Source: Micromonospora lupini str. Lupac 08
Lineage (GTDB): Bacteria; Actinomycetota; Actinomycetes; Mycobacteriales; Micromonosporaceae
Length of the DNA stretch: 64,000 nt
Direction: 5' to 3'
Assembly (NCBI RefSeq): GCF_000297395.2
Contig: NZ_HF570108.1
Location: forward strand, 1,272,276-1,336,275
Shown here one piece after another: positions 20,964 through 30,406 of the stretch. Each line of letters starts with the position of its first letter. The stretch's first letter is position 1. A model generated the notes under the pieces. The model did no database searches. It worked only from the letters and a program-made list of their open reading frames with translations, and was not told the origin of the DNA. The position numbers and the translations under genes were made by a program.

Positions 20964-22670
20964 TCACCAGGTCGCCCCGGTCCGGAGGTGCTGCCAGGTC
21001 AGCCCGGTGCACTCGACCGGCCCGGTGCCGCAGGACAATGCGGCGTTCGTGTTGGTCGCCCGGCTGCCGTCGGCCCGCACGAGTTCGCTGACGTCGACCG
21101 CCAGATCCAGCGCGTACGAGACCAGCGATCCTCCGGCGGCGACAGCCGCCCCCCGTGCGCCCCGCGCGAATCGCAGCCCGTCGCCGCGGACTACGGCCGC
21201 ACCCGAGTTGCGCACCCGCGCCACCCCGCCCGTTGTGTTGTCGATTGCCACGTTCGACACCGTCAGCTCGGTGGTGGTGTTGAGGTCGACAAGCCAGGGC
21301 GTCCCCACCGTCCGTGACTGATTGACGGCCAGCCGGGGCAGGACGTGGGTGGCCGCCGGGGCGGTGACCAGGGCGCCTCCCCGACCGGCGATCTGCACGT
21401 CAGACACGCTCGCCCGCCGTACCGTGGCGTGCGTCGCCCATCCGGGCAGCTCCACCAGGTAACTGTCGCCGCTCGCGGTCAGGCTGACCGCCCGCACGGT
21501 CAGGTCGTCCACCACCCCCGCGACCTGGGCGACGGCGGTGCCGGCGGACGTGCCAGCGACTGTCACACCGCTGACCAGCAGTTGGCCGATCGTCGCCGTC
21601 CGGGCCACCAACAGCAGAGGCGCGGCGTCGAGTTGTTCGACGACCACGTCCTCGACGGTGAGACCGGCGAGGGTGGCCGGCCGGAAGGGCACGACCCGCA
21701 CCAGCGGCTCGCGTCCGCGGGGCCCCTGAACCCGCAACCCGCGCAGCTGTACGCGGCCCACCGCGGAGCCGTTGATGTGCACCATGCCGCCCCGACCGGG
21801 CAGCGTGCCGGCCGCGATGTGCTCGACGATCAGATCGTCCACGCGGCCGCCGGTGGTGCGCCAGTCGGCGGTGTCGTCACCGATCCAGATGACGTTGTTG
21901 CCGGCGAGACCCGTGACACCCCGGATGGTCGTGCGCGACGCGGTGGTGTCCGGCGACCCTCCGAGTACCTTGACCAGTGCCGCGAGCGAGGCCACGTCGA
22001 CGTCCTCGATGACCGTGTCGGTCACCGACCCCGACACGTCGTCGTACGCCTGCCAGTCGCGGGGAGTGATGGCGATGGTGTCGTCACCCGTCGAGCCGCG
22101 GATTCCCGAGATCCGGGTCCGCACGGCGGGCCCCTGGATGTGGACGCCGTCGGAGTGCACCGCGAATTTGATCTCCGTGACGGTGGTGTCGATGACGTCG
22201 CCCAGGGAGATGGCGTACTTGTCGCTGGCGGTCTGCACCGTCAGCCCCTTGAGCGTCAGGCCGTCCACCCGGCGCCACCGCAGGGTGTGCAGGTCGGGGC
22301 CCGTGCCCCCGACCCCGCTCGCGCGGACCCAGGTGCCGCCGATGACGGTGATGTCCCGGTCCCGACCGCCCTCGGCCACCGCCGTGTTGGTGAGCAGGTT
22401 GCAGGCGCTGCCGGCCGCCAGTGTGACGGTGCAGCCGGACATGATCAGCGTCGTGCCGGTAGGCACCACGAGGGGCGCGCTGACCCGATAGTTGGCGCCG
22501 GGGGCACCGCGAACCAGGCCGCCCGTCCCCCTGTGGAGGGCGGCGTTGAGCACGCCGGTGTCGTCGCCGCCGGAAGGGGGCGGCAGCAGCACGGTGCCTT
22601 GCGGGGGCGGGGCGTCACCGGCGAGGACCAGGCCGCTGGCGGCGGCGAGGAAGGTGCGTCGGGTGATCAT
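20964..22670 (-). CDS. Tat-exported right-handed beta-helix protein
   Basis: A 568-residue protein whose N-terminus MITRRTFLAAASGLVLAG is a twin-arginine signal (RRTFLA). The body is a pectate-lyase/GH28-like right-handed parallel beta-helix: many short repeats such as RTRISGIRGSTGDDTIAI, TVIEDVDVASL and TIRGVTGLAGNNVIWIGDD; the SDGVHIQG and GDDTIAI spacing recalls polygalacturonase-type active-site turns. It converges with the flippase and lies inside the exopolysaccharide locus, so it may trim or modify the exported polymer. Activity is not provable by sequence alone. Confidence 0.8.
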   Translation of the reverse strand: MITRRTFLAAASGLVLAGDAPPPQGTVLLPPPSGGDDTGVLNAALHRGTGGLVRGAPGANYRVSAPLVVPTGTTLIMSGCTVTLAAGSACNLLTNTAVAEGGRDRDITVIGGTWVRASGVGGTGPDLHTLRWRRVDGLTLKGLTVQTASDKYAISLGDVIDTTVTEIKFAVHSDGVHIQGPAVRTRISGIRGSTGDDTIAITPRDWQAYDDVSGSVTDTVIEDVDVASLAALVKVLGGSPDTTASRTTIRGVTGLAGNNVIWIGDDTADWRTTGGRVDDLIVEHIAAGTLPGRGGMVHINGSAVGRVQLRGLRVQGPRGREPLVRVVPFRPATLAGLTVEDVVVEQLDAAPLLLVARTATIGQLLVSGVTVAGTSAGTAVAQVAGVVDDLTVRAVSLTASGDSYLVELPGWATHATVRRASVSDVQIAGRGGALVTAPAATHVLPRLAVNQSRTVGTPWLVDLNTTTELTVSNVAIDNTTGGVARVRNSGAAVVRGDGLRFARGARGAAVAAGGSLVSYALDLAVDVSELVRADGSRATNTNAALSCGTGPVECTGLTWQHLRTGATW

Positions 22671-23059
22671 CTGCGGCTCCGGGGGTGGTCCCGGGTGACC
22701 ATACCGGGTGGCGACTGTCGACTATGCGTACGTCGTGTCAACTGTCCGACCGAAAACGATAAGCATCGTACTGATGGCCCGGCAATCGTCCGACAGGCGA
22801 TCCCTGTTCACCCCGCCGGCCGGGGTCCTCCAGGGCGAGCTTCCGGCGACGCTCGTGAGCGCCTCTGCTGATACTGTGTGCCGCGGCGGCCGACGCATTG
22901 CGGCTGCTCGACCCACCACAGTGCACGGCCGCGCTGGTCACCGGGCTTCCCCTGGCTGTGGTCGTCCGCGTGCATCGCGGCAGCCGGTTCGGCGTTGTTG
23001 TCAGCAGGGTTCGGTGTCAGCGGAGGCCGGCCGGACCCGATCTCGGGGCAAAGGCAGCG
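22671..23059. other. Divergent intergenic region, no gene
   Basis: About 390 bases between the Tat beta-helix gene (minus) and the O-antigen-ligase-like gene (plus). For the minus gene there is TTGACA (22736-22741) with a poor -10 (GACAGT, 16-base spacer). For the plus gene a TACTGT hexamer at 22872-22877 could be a -10 without a convincing -35. Short open frames here have poor codon use and no ribosome-binding sites. Confidence 0.5.
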
Positions 23060-24958
23060 ATGGGTTCCAGAGGAACTGTGACTGATTCCGGCACGGACGA
23101 CGCGGAGATCCGTCCTCCCGAACAGTCCCCGGAGCGGGGCGCCACCGACGACGTGGATCGTGGGTCACACCTCACGCATGTCCTCGGCTGGGTGCTCGAT
23201 CCTCGCCCGCCCGTCACCCCCGGCCCCTGCCTGATCTGGTGGGCGTCCTGGGCGCTCGCCGCGATGTCGGCCCTCTACATCGCCTGGACGGTGCCGTCGC
23301 TCCTCGGCGTCGTCTTCGCCGTCGCGTTGCCGCTGCTCGTGCACCGGCTCCCCGTCAGCGGGATCGTGCTCGTCGCGGTTCTCGCCCAGGAGATCAAGCC
23401 GAACGGACGCTTCGGCGAGTTGACCACACTCGGTTACCCGGCGTTCATCAGCCCCGGCAAGGCCCCGATCATTCTGCCGCTCGCGGTGACGGCGGTTCTC
23501 GCAGCCGCCGCGCGTTGGTGGCCGCCGGTACGCCCGCAGCTCCGCTCGGTCGGCGTCGCGCTGCTCGGGCCGGCCGTCGGCCTCGTCGTGCTGGCCGTCG
23601 GCAGCGGCCTGTTCCACGGGCAGTCGGTCTTCTCCGCCGTCAATCAGAACGCCCGACCCTTCGTCCTGTTGGTGCTGGGCCTCCTCATCGGCATGAGCCT
23701 GCGGTGGCTGCGGGCCGACCAGCGAACCAGCAGGGTGACGGTCTGGACCCCGCTGATCGGCCTGCTGGTCGCGGCTGCCGTCGCCATTCCGCTCGGTGAG
23801 ACCGCCGACGATCGGCTCAGCGCCTACTTCATCTACTACGATTCCGCGCTGCCGGCGATCGCGGCGGCGGTGTTCATCGGCGTTCTCGGGGACAACGGGT
23901 GGCGCTGGGACTGGCGGTACATGGTCCTGGCTGCCGCCACGCCACTGCTGATCCTGATCAGCTTCCGTCGGAGCGTCTGGGTCGCGGCGCTTGTCGCACT
24001 TGTCGTTGTCCTTGTCCTCACCTGGGAGCGGTGGCAGCGGGTGATCCGTCAGTTCGGGTTCGCCGCCCTGGTCGTGGCGGTGGTCGTGCTGGCCGCACCG
24101 GGTTTCGCCGCGGATCTCGGCCTGCGCAGCGCGGGCAGCTTCGACCTCGCCAGCGGCGGGCCGAGCGCCAGTGCCAAGCCGAGCCCGAGTGGTCAGCCGA
24201 ACGCCAGTGCCAAGTCGAGCGCGAGTGGACAGCCGAGCCCGACTGCCAGGCCGACCGTGACCGGGACCTCGGGCGCGAGCGGCGTGCAGGGCGGCATGCC
24301 GACTGGAACTGGCAAGCCGACTCCGACTGGCAAGCCGACTGCCAGTGGCAAGCCCACCGCCTCGCCGATCGTGACCGGCGCTCCGCGCCCGGCCGCCGGT
24401 CCGGGCGACATACCGCGCCCGACCGGTGCTGCGCGCACGAGTGGCAGTCCGAGCCGATCCGCCAACACCTCCGTGGCGCCGAGCCGGCCGGCGCAGACTC
24501 TGCCGACCCAGGAGAGCGCGAAGAACCAGGCGGAGTCCACGAGTGGGCACCTCAGCGACCTCCGCCTCGGATGGGACTACGTGCGGGCGAACGTCTGGAC
24601 CGGGGTCGGCCCTCTCGCCCCCCAGCTTCCGGGTCTGGCCGCCACCAACTCCGAGCGGGTGTACGTCCACAACGAGTTGCTGCAGGACTGGCTGCGGTAT
24701 GGCCCGCTGGCACCGGTGCTCGTCATCCTCTTCCTCGTGGCGGCCGCGCTGGCGGCGATGAAGGCCGTCCGCGATCCGGGAAGCGACGTGGTCGTCCGGT
24801 CCGCGGCGGCGTTCTGCCTGATCGCCCCGTTGTGCCTGATGACCGCGCCGTTCCTGTCGGAGACGAGTCGATGGCCGCTGGTGCTGGGCATCGCGGCGGG
24901 AATCGTCGTCCCGATGTTCCTCGGTCGGAGCCGCCGCGAAGGACAGCCGAGTGAGTGA
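23060..24958 (+). CDS. O-antigen ligase/polymerase-like membrane protein with a low-complexity periplasmic insertion
   Basis: A 632-residue polytopic protein. Roughly ten N-terminal helices (residues about 55-360) are followed by a 120-residue Ser/Pro/Thr/Lys/Gly-rich segment (about 367-487, made of units such as SASAKPSPSGQP and TPTGKPTASGKP), then the loop DLRLGWDYVRANVWTGVGP and VYVHNELLQDWLRYGPLAPV and two or three final helices. The VHNELLQ-L-YG pattern after a large external loop is the Wzy/WaaL signature, so it probably polymerises or ligates the lipid-linked glycan outside the membrane. Start ATG 23060 follows AAAGG; GTG 23078 after AGAGGA is a fair alternative. Confidence 0.82.
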   Translation: MGSRGTVTDSGTDDAEIRPPEQSPERGATDDVDRGSHLTHVLGWVLDPRPPVTPGPCLIWWASWALAAMSALYIAWTVPSLLGVVFAVALPLLVHRLPVSGIVLVAVLAQEIKPNGRFGELTTLGYPAFISPGKAPIILPLAVTAVLAAAARWWPPVRPQLRSVGVALLGPAVGLVVLAVGSGLFHGQSVFSAVNQNARPFVLLVLGLLIGMSLRWLRADQRTSRVTVWTPLIGLLVAAAVAIPLGETADDRLSAYFIYYDSALPAIAAAVFIGVLGDNGWRWDWRYMVLAAATPLLILISFRRSVWVAALVALVVVLVLTWERWQRVIRQFGFAALVVAVVVLAAPGFAADLGLRSAGSFDLASGGPSASAKPSPSGQPNASAKSSASGQPSPTARPTVTGTSGASGVQGGMPTGTGKPTPTGKPTASGKPTASPIVTGAPRPAAGPGDIPRPTGAARTSGSPSRSANTSVAPSRPAQTLPTQESAKNQAESTSGHLSDLRLGWDYVRANVWTGVGPLAPQLPGLAATNSERVYVHNELLQDWLRYGPLAPVLVILFLVAAALAAMKAVRDPGSDVVVRSAAAFCLIAPLCLMTAPFLSETSRWPLVLGIAAGIVVPMFLGRSRREGQPSE

Positions 24959-26423
24959 GACGCCGCCCCTCGCACTGCGGTTCGCCCTGTGGGCCCAGCG
25001 CCAGGCCTACGTCGTACCGGCGCCGCTGCGCCGCTTGGGTGGACGCACGCTGCGCCGGTTCGCCCACCCGGGGGAGCAGACGTCGCGCCCCGGCGAGGAC
25101 TGGTCGGTGCCGCTGGTGTCGGGCAGGGGAGCGGGCGATCTGGAGGCACTCCGGCCGATGGCCGCCGAGCCGCGTCCGTCGGTCCCGCCGCGCCCCGTCG
25201 AGGTCACCGCTTTCCGGCGGGTCCGTTGCGCCATCGCCACCGGCGTGCTCGACGTCGGCGGCGCGGAGGAGGTGGCCGCGTTCCTGGCCCGGCGGCTCCC
25301 GGCCCACACCGTCGACACCGCGGTCATCTACAGCGGCACGCGGTTGCCGGGGCAGGACGGTGTGGGCGGCCGGCTGGCCCGCGCCCTCGCCGACGAGGGA
25401 GTCGCGACCCACCTGGTGACCCCGGACGACGCCGCCGATTGGATGCGCTCGTGGCGCCCCGACGTGATCAGCGGGCACAACGCGGACGACTGGCTGCTCG
25501 ACGTGGCCACCGAGGTCGGCGTCCCGTGGGTGGAGACGCTGCACGACATGCACCGCTTCTACCACCCCGATTCCTGGGTGCCGGAAGGCCGGCGGGCGCA
25601 GAGGATCGCAGCACAGGTCGCGGTAAGCGACCTCGTCCGCCAGCAGTACCTCGTCCGGAACCCGGGTTACCCCGAAGACCGTCTCATCACCGTGCCGAAC
25701 GGCGTCGACGCCGCCCGCGTCCGACGCGTGGACCGGGCGCGGGCTCGCGCCGCTCTGGGGCTGACCGACGAGTTCCTCTTCGTCTCGCTGGCGCGATACT
25801 GCCTGCAGAAGAACACGTTCGGCCTGGTGACGGCATTCGCCGACGTGGCCGCCGAGCACCCGGATGCCCACCTGCTGGTGGCGGGCCGCGCCAACGACGA
25901 CCTGCTGTACTACGAGCAGACCCGGCAGGCCGCCTCGTCGGTACCCAGCGCAGATCGCATTCACCTGCGTGGACACTGCGCGAACCCGTTGGCGCTGCTG
26001 GCGGCGGCGGACGCCTTCGTCCTCGACTCTTTCTTCGAGGGCTGGTCGCTGGCGTCGATGGAGGCGCTGGCGGCCGGGGTGCCCGTCGTGCTGACCGACG
26101 TCGGTGGCGCCCGTGAGCAGCTGGCGAACGGCCGGCGCGGGCACCTTGTCGCCAACCCGGCCGGCAACGCCGAACTCGTCGACTGGCAGGTGATCAACGA
26201 TCTGCGGTATCGACCGCAGGGCAATCGTGCTGACCTGGTCGCCGCCATGGTGTCGATGATCCGCGAACGCGCCACGTGGGCCACGGACCGCGAGCGACTG
26301 CGCGAGGAGGCGATCGGCCTGTTCTCCCCGGACGAGTCCCTGGCCGGGCACGCGCGGGTGCTGCGCGCCGTGGCGCTCGGCGAACGGCTGCCCACCCAGG
26401 GCTGGCGCGCGGACGACGCCTGA
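24951..26423 (+). CDS. GT4 glycosyltransferase
   Basis: A 490-residue GT-B enzyme with a 70-residue N-terminal extension, then GVLDVGGAEEVAAFLARRLP in the acceptor domain and VSLARYCLQKNTFGLVTAFA plus DSFFEGWSLASMEALAAGVPVVLTD (E-x7-E) in the donor domain. The start GTG 24951 lies inside the last codons of the ligase-like gene, an eight-base overlap, so both are co-translated. It belongs to the exopolysaccharide locus; substrate unknown. Confidence 0.85.
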   Translation: MSETPPLALRFALWAQRQAYVVPAPLRRLGGRTLRRFAHPGEQTSRPGEDWSVPLVSGRGAGDLEALRPMAAEPRPSVPPRPVEVTAFRRVRCAIATGVLDVGGAEEVAAFLARRLPAHTVDTAVIYSGTRLPGQDGVGGRLARALADEGVATHLVTPDDAADWMRSWRPDVISGHNADDWLLDVATEVGVPWVETLHDMHRFYHPDSWVPEGRRAQRIAAQVAVSDLVRQQYLVRNPGYPEDRLITVPNGVDAARVRRVDRARARAALGLTDEFLFVSLARYCLQKNTFGLVTAFADVAAEHPDAHLLVAGRANDDLLYYEQTRQAASSVPSADRIHLRGHCANPLALLAAADAFVLDSFFEGWSLASMEALAAGVPVVLTDVGGAREQLANGRRGHLVANPAGNAELVDWQVINDLRYRPQGNRADLVAAMVSMIRERATWATDRERLREEAIGLFSPDESLAGHARVLRAVALGERLPTQGWRADDA

Positions 26424-26493
26424 CACCCACCCGGCGGCCGGAACGCGACGTCACGGACGGCCGAACCAGGTGGCTACCCTCGCCGGTCCTTTG

Positions 26494-28020
26494 TCATCGG
26501 CCACCACCGCGAAGAACCTCGGCGACAGTACGTAGCACGACCTTGATGTCGAGCCACAGCGACCAATTTTCGATGTAGTAGTTGTCGAACCTCGCCCGGT
26601 CCGAGATCGGGGTGTCGCCGCGCAGGCCACTGACCTGAGCGAGGCCGGTGAGCCCGACTGGCACTCGGTGGCGCATCGCGTAGGTGGGGTACTCGATCGA
26701 GAACTTCTCCACGAAGTGCGGCCGTTCCGGCCGGGGGCCGACCACGCTCATCTCACCACGCAGGATGTTCCAGAGCTGGGGCAGTTCGTCGAGCGACGTC
26801 CGGCGCATGAACCGGCCGACCAACCCCACCCGCTGGTCGTGCGCGATGGACCAGTGCGTCTGCGACTCGCTCTCGTCGGCGGGCCGCATGGAACGGAACT
26901 TGATGACCTTGAATGGCCTGCCGTATCGACCGATCCGTTCCTGGTAGAAGAAAATGCCGCGCCCCCCGTCGAGGAACGTCGCAATCGCACACAGCAGCAG
27001 CACCGGGCTGAGGACGAGCAACGCCACCGCGGCGAAGACCACATCGGACGCCCGCTTGACGGCCCATCGAGGGCCGGAGAGTTTGGTATCACCGATCTTG
27101 ACGATCGGTATCGCGCCGATGTGGTCGGGATATCCGCCCAGGGACCGGGATCCCCAGAGACGCGGCACCGCCCAGAGGTCAGAGCGCGAATTGACCGCCC
27201 GCAGCAGGATGTCCATCAGCGCCGACTCGGAACAATCCGGGTCGGCGATGACCAGGACGTCGCATTCCAGCATCTCGGTGAGCTTCTCAAGGTCGTCCAG
27301 CGTGCCGATCAACGGAACCGACCCAATGCCCTCATCCGGTGCGACATCGACGCATCCGACGAACCGCAGGCCGTACTGCGGGTAGCGCCGCAGGAGCCGG
27401 GCGAGCTCCAGACCCACTGGCCCGCTACCGATGATGATGGTGTTGTGCTCCACCCACCGGCGCTTGCGGGCGACGATGGTGAACGCCCTGCTGAAGGCCC
27501 GGCCGACGATCACCAGGCCGGCGGAGAGCGCGACACCGCGCATGAACCCGCCCACGTAATGCACCGAGTCGTGACGCTCGGCGGCGATGATGGCGACCGC
27601 CGCGGCGGAGGCCAGCAGCCGTCCGCAGATGCTGGGCAACTCGTCCAGGATTCCGACGTGCCGCCGGGCCCGGTAGAGCCCGCCGGACGCGAAGATGGCC
27701 ACCGCGAGCGCGGCGTTGGCCAGAGTCCCCCGCCAGTAGTTCTGGCTCAGCAGCAAGGGGACCAGTAGCGCGACGACATCGATAGGGGCGGTCAACATCC
27801 AGGCCCGCAACCAGCGCGTCCGCTTCGAAGTCCGAGATCCCGCGTACGGCAGAACCGCAGTGGTGTCCAAACCGGAGCGGGCGGACGCTGTCGCCGACAC
27901 CCTCGTCGGGTCGCCGACAGGGTCGCTGTCCGCGTCGTGCTGCGCCTCCTCCTGTGGCGGCGCGTCGCCGAACTCGGTCCGTCTCCCACCCGGGTAACTC
28001 ATGACCGGTTGGCTCGACAT
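26494..28020 (-). CDS. Undecaprenyl-phosphate sugar phosphotransferase (initiating PGT)
   Basis: A 508-residue WbaP/CpsE-type enzyme that starts polysaccharide synthesis by transferring a sugar-1-phosphate to undecaprenyl phosphate. After an 80-residue cytoplasmic tail come four membrane helices (about 80-200), a Rossmann-like segment (TIIIGSGPVGLELARLL), then the catalytic bacterial sugar transferase domain: a membrane helix, FKVIKFRSMRPADESES, RRTSLDELPQLWNILRGEMS and VGPRPERPHF. ATG 28020 follows GGGGGAGG. It converges with the GT4 gene and is followed-upstream by the LCP ligase on the same strand. Confidence 0.93.
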   Translation of the reverse strand: MSSQPVMSYPGGRRTEFGDAPPQEEAQHDADSDPVGDPTRVSATASARSGLDTTAVLPYAGSRTSKRTRWLRAWMLTAPIDVVALLVPLLLSQNYWRGTLANAALAVAIFASGGLYRARRHVGILDELPSICGRLLASAAAVAIIAAERHDSVHYVGGFMRGVALSAGLVIVGRAFSRAFTIVARKRRWVEHNTIIIGSGPVGLELARLLRRYPQYGLRFVGCVDVAPDEGIGSVPLIGTLDDLEKLTEMLECDVLVIADPDCSESALMDILLRAVNSRSDLWAVPRLWGSRSLGGYPDHIGAIPIVKIGDTKLSGPRWAVKRASDVVFAAVALLVLSPVLLLCAIATFLDGGRGIFFYQERIGRYGRPFKVIKFRSMRPADESESQTHWSIAHDQRVGLVGRFMRRTSLDELPQLWNILRGEMSVVGPRPERPHFVEKFSIEYPTYAMRHRVPVGLTGLAQVSGLRGDTPISDRARFDNYYIENWSLWLDIKVVLRTVAEVLRGGGR

Positions 28021-28127
28021 GGTGATCCTCCCCCGTGGACCCTCCGGCGCAATTCATAGCCAGGGGGCGATCGAAGGTTACGACCGCGTCAGTTGCACCA
28101 CCAGAGCCGGCACGGCATTCCTGTCTC

Positions 28128-29216
28128 CTACTTTGCGGCGGACGCGATGTCGGCCACCGAATCGCGGCGAACCGCGTCGAAGACACGTTGCGCCTTGCCC
28201 TTGTCCGCGATCACGACGCTTTCACTGCCGATTTGGCCCGTCCCCTTGGTGGGGCAGGTGAAGAACGCGAGGTTGCCGCCCCGGAGATGACGAAGTTCCA
28301 TCGACAGGTCGACCAGGGACAGGGAACGGTCGACAGCCACCGAGTTGGCTGTGGCCTTTACGAACGAGTTCAGCTTGGCGGGGTTGGCGAGCACGCCGCC
28401 TGAGGCCGCCTTGTCCAGAATGGCCTTGATGACCTGCTGCTGATGCTTGATGCGGGTGAAGTCGCCGTTGGCGAACGCGTAACGCTCGCGGGCGTAGTCC
28501 AGGGCTGCGGCCCCGTCCATCGTCTGCCGGCCCTTGGTGAACTCGCGCCGGCCGTCGGGGTTGAGCGAGTGGGTCGAGGTGAAGCTCTGCTCCACGTCGA
28601 TCTCCACGCCACCCAGCGCGTCCACGATCTCCTTGAAGCCGGAAAAGTCGACCATCGCCACGTGGTCGATGCGGACGTTCGTGAACTCCTCGACGGTCTG
28701 GACCATCAGCGGGACGCCGCCCCACGCGTACGCCGCATTGATCTTGGCGTCGGTGCCTCCGCGACCCTCCTTCGACTTGGGCACGTGCACCCACGTGTCA
28801 CGGGGGATGGAGATCAGCTGAGCGCTGGACCGGTCCTTGGGAAGGTGGGCCACGATGATCGTGTCCGATCGGGAGCCCGAGCTGTTCTCCGTGTCGCGGG
28901 AGTCGCTGCCGAGGATCATGATGTTCATGGCGCCGGTGGCCACAGGCTGGGGACGCGACTCCTCGGGAACCCCGCCGAACGCGTCAACCCGTTCGATGTC
29001 GGAGTTGATTGAGCGGAAGTAGAGACCGCTCGCCACCACGCCACCGCCAGCGAGCAACGCCACGACCACGAGGGTGATCAGGACGATCCGCTTCCACCGC
29101 CGCCGGGGCCGCGGCGCCGGGGAGGCGGTCTGCTCGCCACCATCTGGCTGCCCAGGGTCGACCGGCCCCGCGTTCGTCGGGAGGTTCAATTCTGCGGTCT
29201 GGTCTGCACGCGCCAT
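28128..29216 (-). CDS. LytR-CpsA-Psr (LCP) family glycopolymer ligase
   Basis: A 362-residue protein: cytoplasmic tail rich in Arg (residues 1-42), one membrane helix (about 43-66), then an extracellular LCP domain with the key Arg/Asp positions in ILGSDSRDTENSSGSRSDT, LISIPRDTWVHVP and ARERYAFANGDFTRIKHQQQ. LCP enzymes transfer polymer from undecaprenyl carriers to peptidoglycan, which fits the end of the exopolysaccharide locus, attaching it to the wall. ATG 29216 lies seven bases after TAGCAT, suggesting a leaderless transcript. It lies upstream of the PGT gene on the same strand with a 107-base gap. Confidence 0.93.
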   Translation of the reverse strand: MARADQTAELNLPTNAGPVDPGQPDGGEQTASPAPRPRRRWKRIVLITLVVVALLAGGGVVASGLYFRSINSDIERVDAFGGVPEESRPQPVATGAMNIMILGSDSRDTENSSGSRSDTIIVAHLPKDRSSAQLISIPRDTWVHVPKSKEGRGGTDAKINAAYAWGGVPLMVQTVEEFTNVRIDHVAMVDFSGFKEIVDALGGVEIDVEQSFTSTHSLNPDGRREFTKGRQTMDGAAALDYARERYAFANGDFTRIKHQQQVIKAILDKAASGGVLANPAKLNSFVKATANSVAVDRSLSLVDLSMELRHLRGGNLAFFTCPTKGTGQIGSESVVIADKGKAQRVFDAVRRDSVADIASAAK

Positions 29217-29223
29217 AGCGGCG

Positions 29224-29229
29224 ATGCTA
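29224..29229 (-). promoter_or_regulatory. -10 element for leaderless LCP transcript
   Basis: TAGCAT on the minus strand is followed by seven bases and ATG 29216. The spacing matches leaderless actinobacterial promoters; no clear -35 is present. The remaining divergent region up to the MOSC start (29479) shows nothing else I can support. Confidence 0.4.
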
Positions 29230-29478
29230 CTGATTCACGTTCCGGCCCGCGTACCCTCGTCCGGCCAGGAACGCCCGCCGATGGTGGGAGGATCGTCGGC
29301 CGGCGACCGGTTCGACGCCGTGCAGCCGAGGCTCGCGCCTGACGCGATCCTGCTCACGAACAACGTCACCACCACCAACGTGCTCGCCGAGCGTACGGTC
29401 GGCGGTTCCACTCCCCACGGGACGGTCACGCCCACCACCGGTACCCCGGCGACGGCATCGGCGTGGCATGGTGACCGG

Positions 29479-30297
29479 GTGCGGCTGACCTCGATCCACA
29501 CGTACCCCGTCAAGGGTTGCCACCGGCTCGACCACGACGGCGCGTTCGTGCAGCCGTGGGGCCTGGCCGGCGACCGACGCTGGATGGTGGTGGATGTCGA
29601 CGGCGTCGGCGTCACCCAGCGGCAGACCACCCGGCTGGTCCGCCTGCGCGCCACCGTGCGCCCCGGCGGCCTGGTGCTGCGCGCCGACGGGCAGCCCGAC
29701 CTCGACGTGCCGGAGCCGGCCGGCGGTGACCCGGTGCCGGTGCGGACCTTCCGCAGCCGGACGATCCGGGTCGCGGCGCTGCCCGCCGGCCCGGCGGCCG
29801 ACGCCTGGCTCGGCGCGCTGCTCGACCGGCCCGTCCGGCTGGTCTGGCTGGCCCACCCGGCCCGGCACGTGGCCGCCGGTGCGCGTGAGCACGACACCGG
29901 CGACCAGGTCAGCTTCGCCGACGCCTACCCGCTGCTGCTGACGAACGCCGCATCCCTCGACGCCCTCAACGGCTGGCTCGCCGAGGCGGGGGAGGAGCCG
30001 GTGCCGATGACCCGGTTCCGACCCAACCTGGTCGTCGACGACGCGCCGGCCTGGGCCGAGGACGGCTGGGCCGGCCGGTCACTGCGCATCGGCGACCTGC
30101 GGCTGCGCGCCGCCGGGCCGTGTGACCGCTGCGTGGTCACCACGACCGACCAGGAGACCGGGGTACGCGCCAAGGAACCGCTGCGCACACTCGGCCGCCA
30201 CCGCAACATCGGCCAGCAGCTCCTCTTCGGACTGAACGTGGTGCCCGTCGACAGTGGCCGGTTGCATGTCGGCGAGCGGGTCGTCGTCGAACCCTGA
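29479..30297 (+). CDS. MOSC domain-containing protein
   Basis: A 272-residue protein with an N-terminal MOSC beta-barrel (LTSIHTYPVKGCHRLDHDGA) and a C-terminal MOSC domain with the conserved RFRPNLVVDDAPAWAEDGW and CDRCVVTTTDQETG segments, where the invariant Cys sits. MOSC proteins bind molybdenum cofactor or handle sulfur for it; YcbX/mARC-like reductases belong here. The chosen GTG 29479 gives the exact domain start; the frame is open further upstream but without family sequence. Substrate not known. Confidence 0.85.
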   Translation: MRLTSIHTYPVKGCHRLDHDGAFVQPWGLAGDRRWMVVDVDGVGVTQRQTTRLVRLRATVRPGGLVLRADGQPDLDVPEPAGGDPVPVRTFRSRTIRVAALPAGPAADAWLGALLDRPVRLVWLAHPARHVAAGAREHDTGDQVSFADAYPLLLTNAASLDALNGWLAEAGEEPVPMTRFRPNLVVDDAPAWAEDGWAGRSLRIGDLRLRAAGPCDRCVVTTTDQETGVRAKEPLRTLGRHRNIGQQLLFGLNVVPVDSGRLHVGERVVVEP

Positions 30298-30348
30298 CCA
30301 GCCGGCTCAGCGGTCAGGTGAGCAGCCGTCACCGTCCGTCGATGCTGT

Positions 30349-30365
30349 CTTAGCTTTGGCTTAGC
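30349..30365. promoter_or_regulatory. CTTAGC direct repeat upstream of the expansin gene
   Basis: CTTAGC occurs at 30349-30354 and again at 30360-30365, an exact 11-base period (one helical turn), 42 bases before the expansin start. Such spacing is typical of OmpR-family response regulator sites, including 5-6-5 boxes like that of MtrA, though the sequence itself differs from the MtrA box. Confidence 0.4.
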
Positions 30366-30406
30366 CGGCTTGTCCGGTCGCACGCCGGTCCGGCAGCATC
30401 GCCGAC

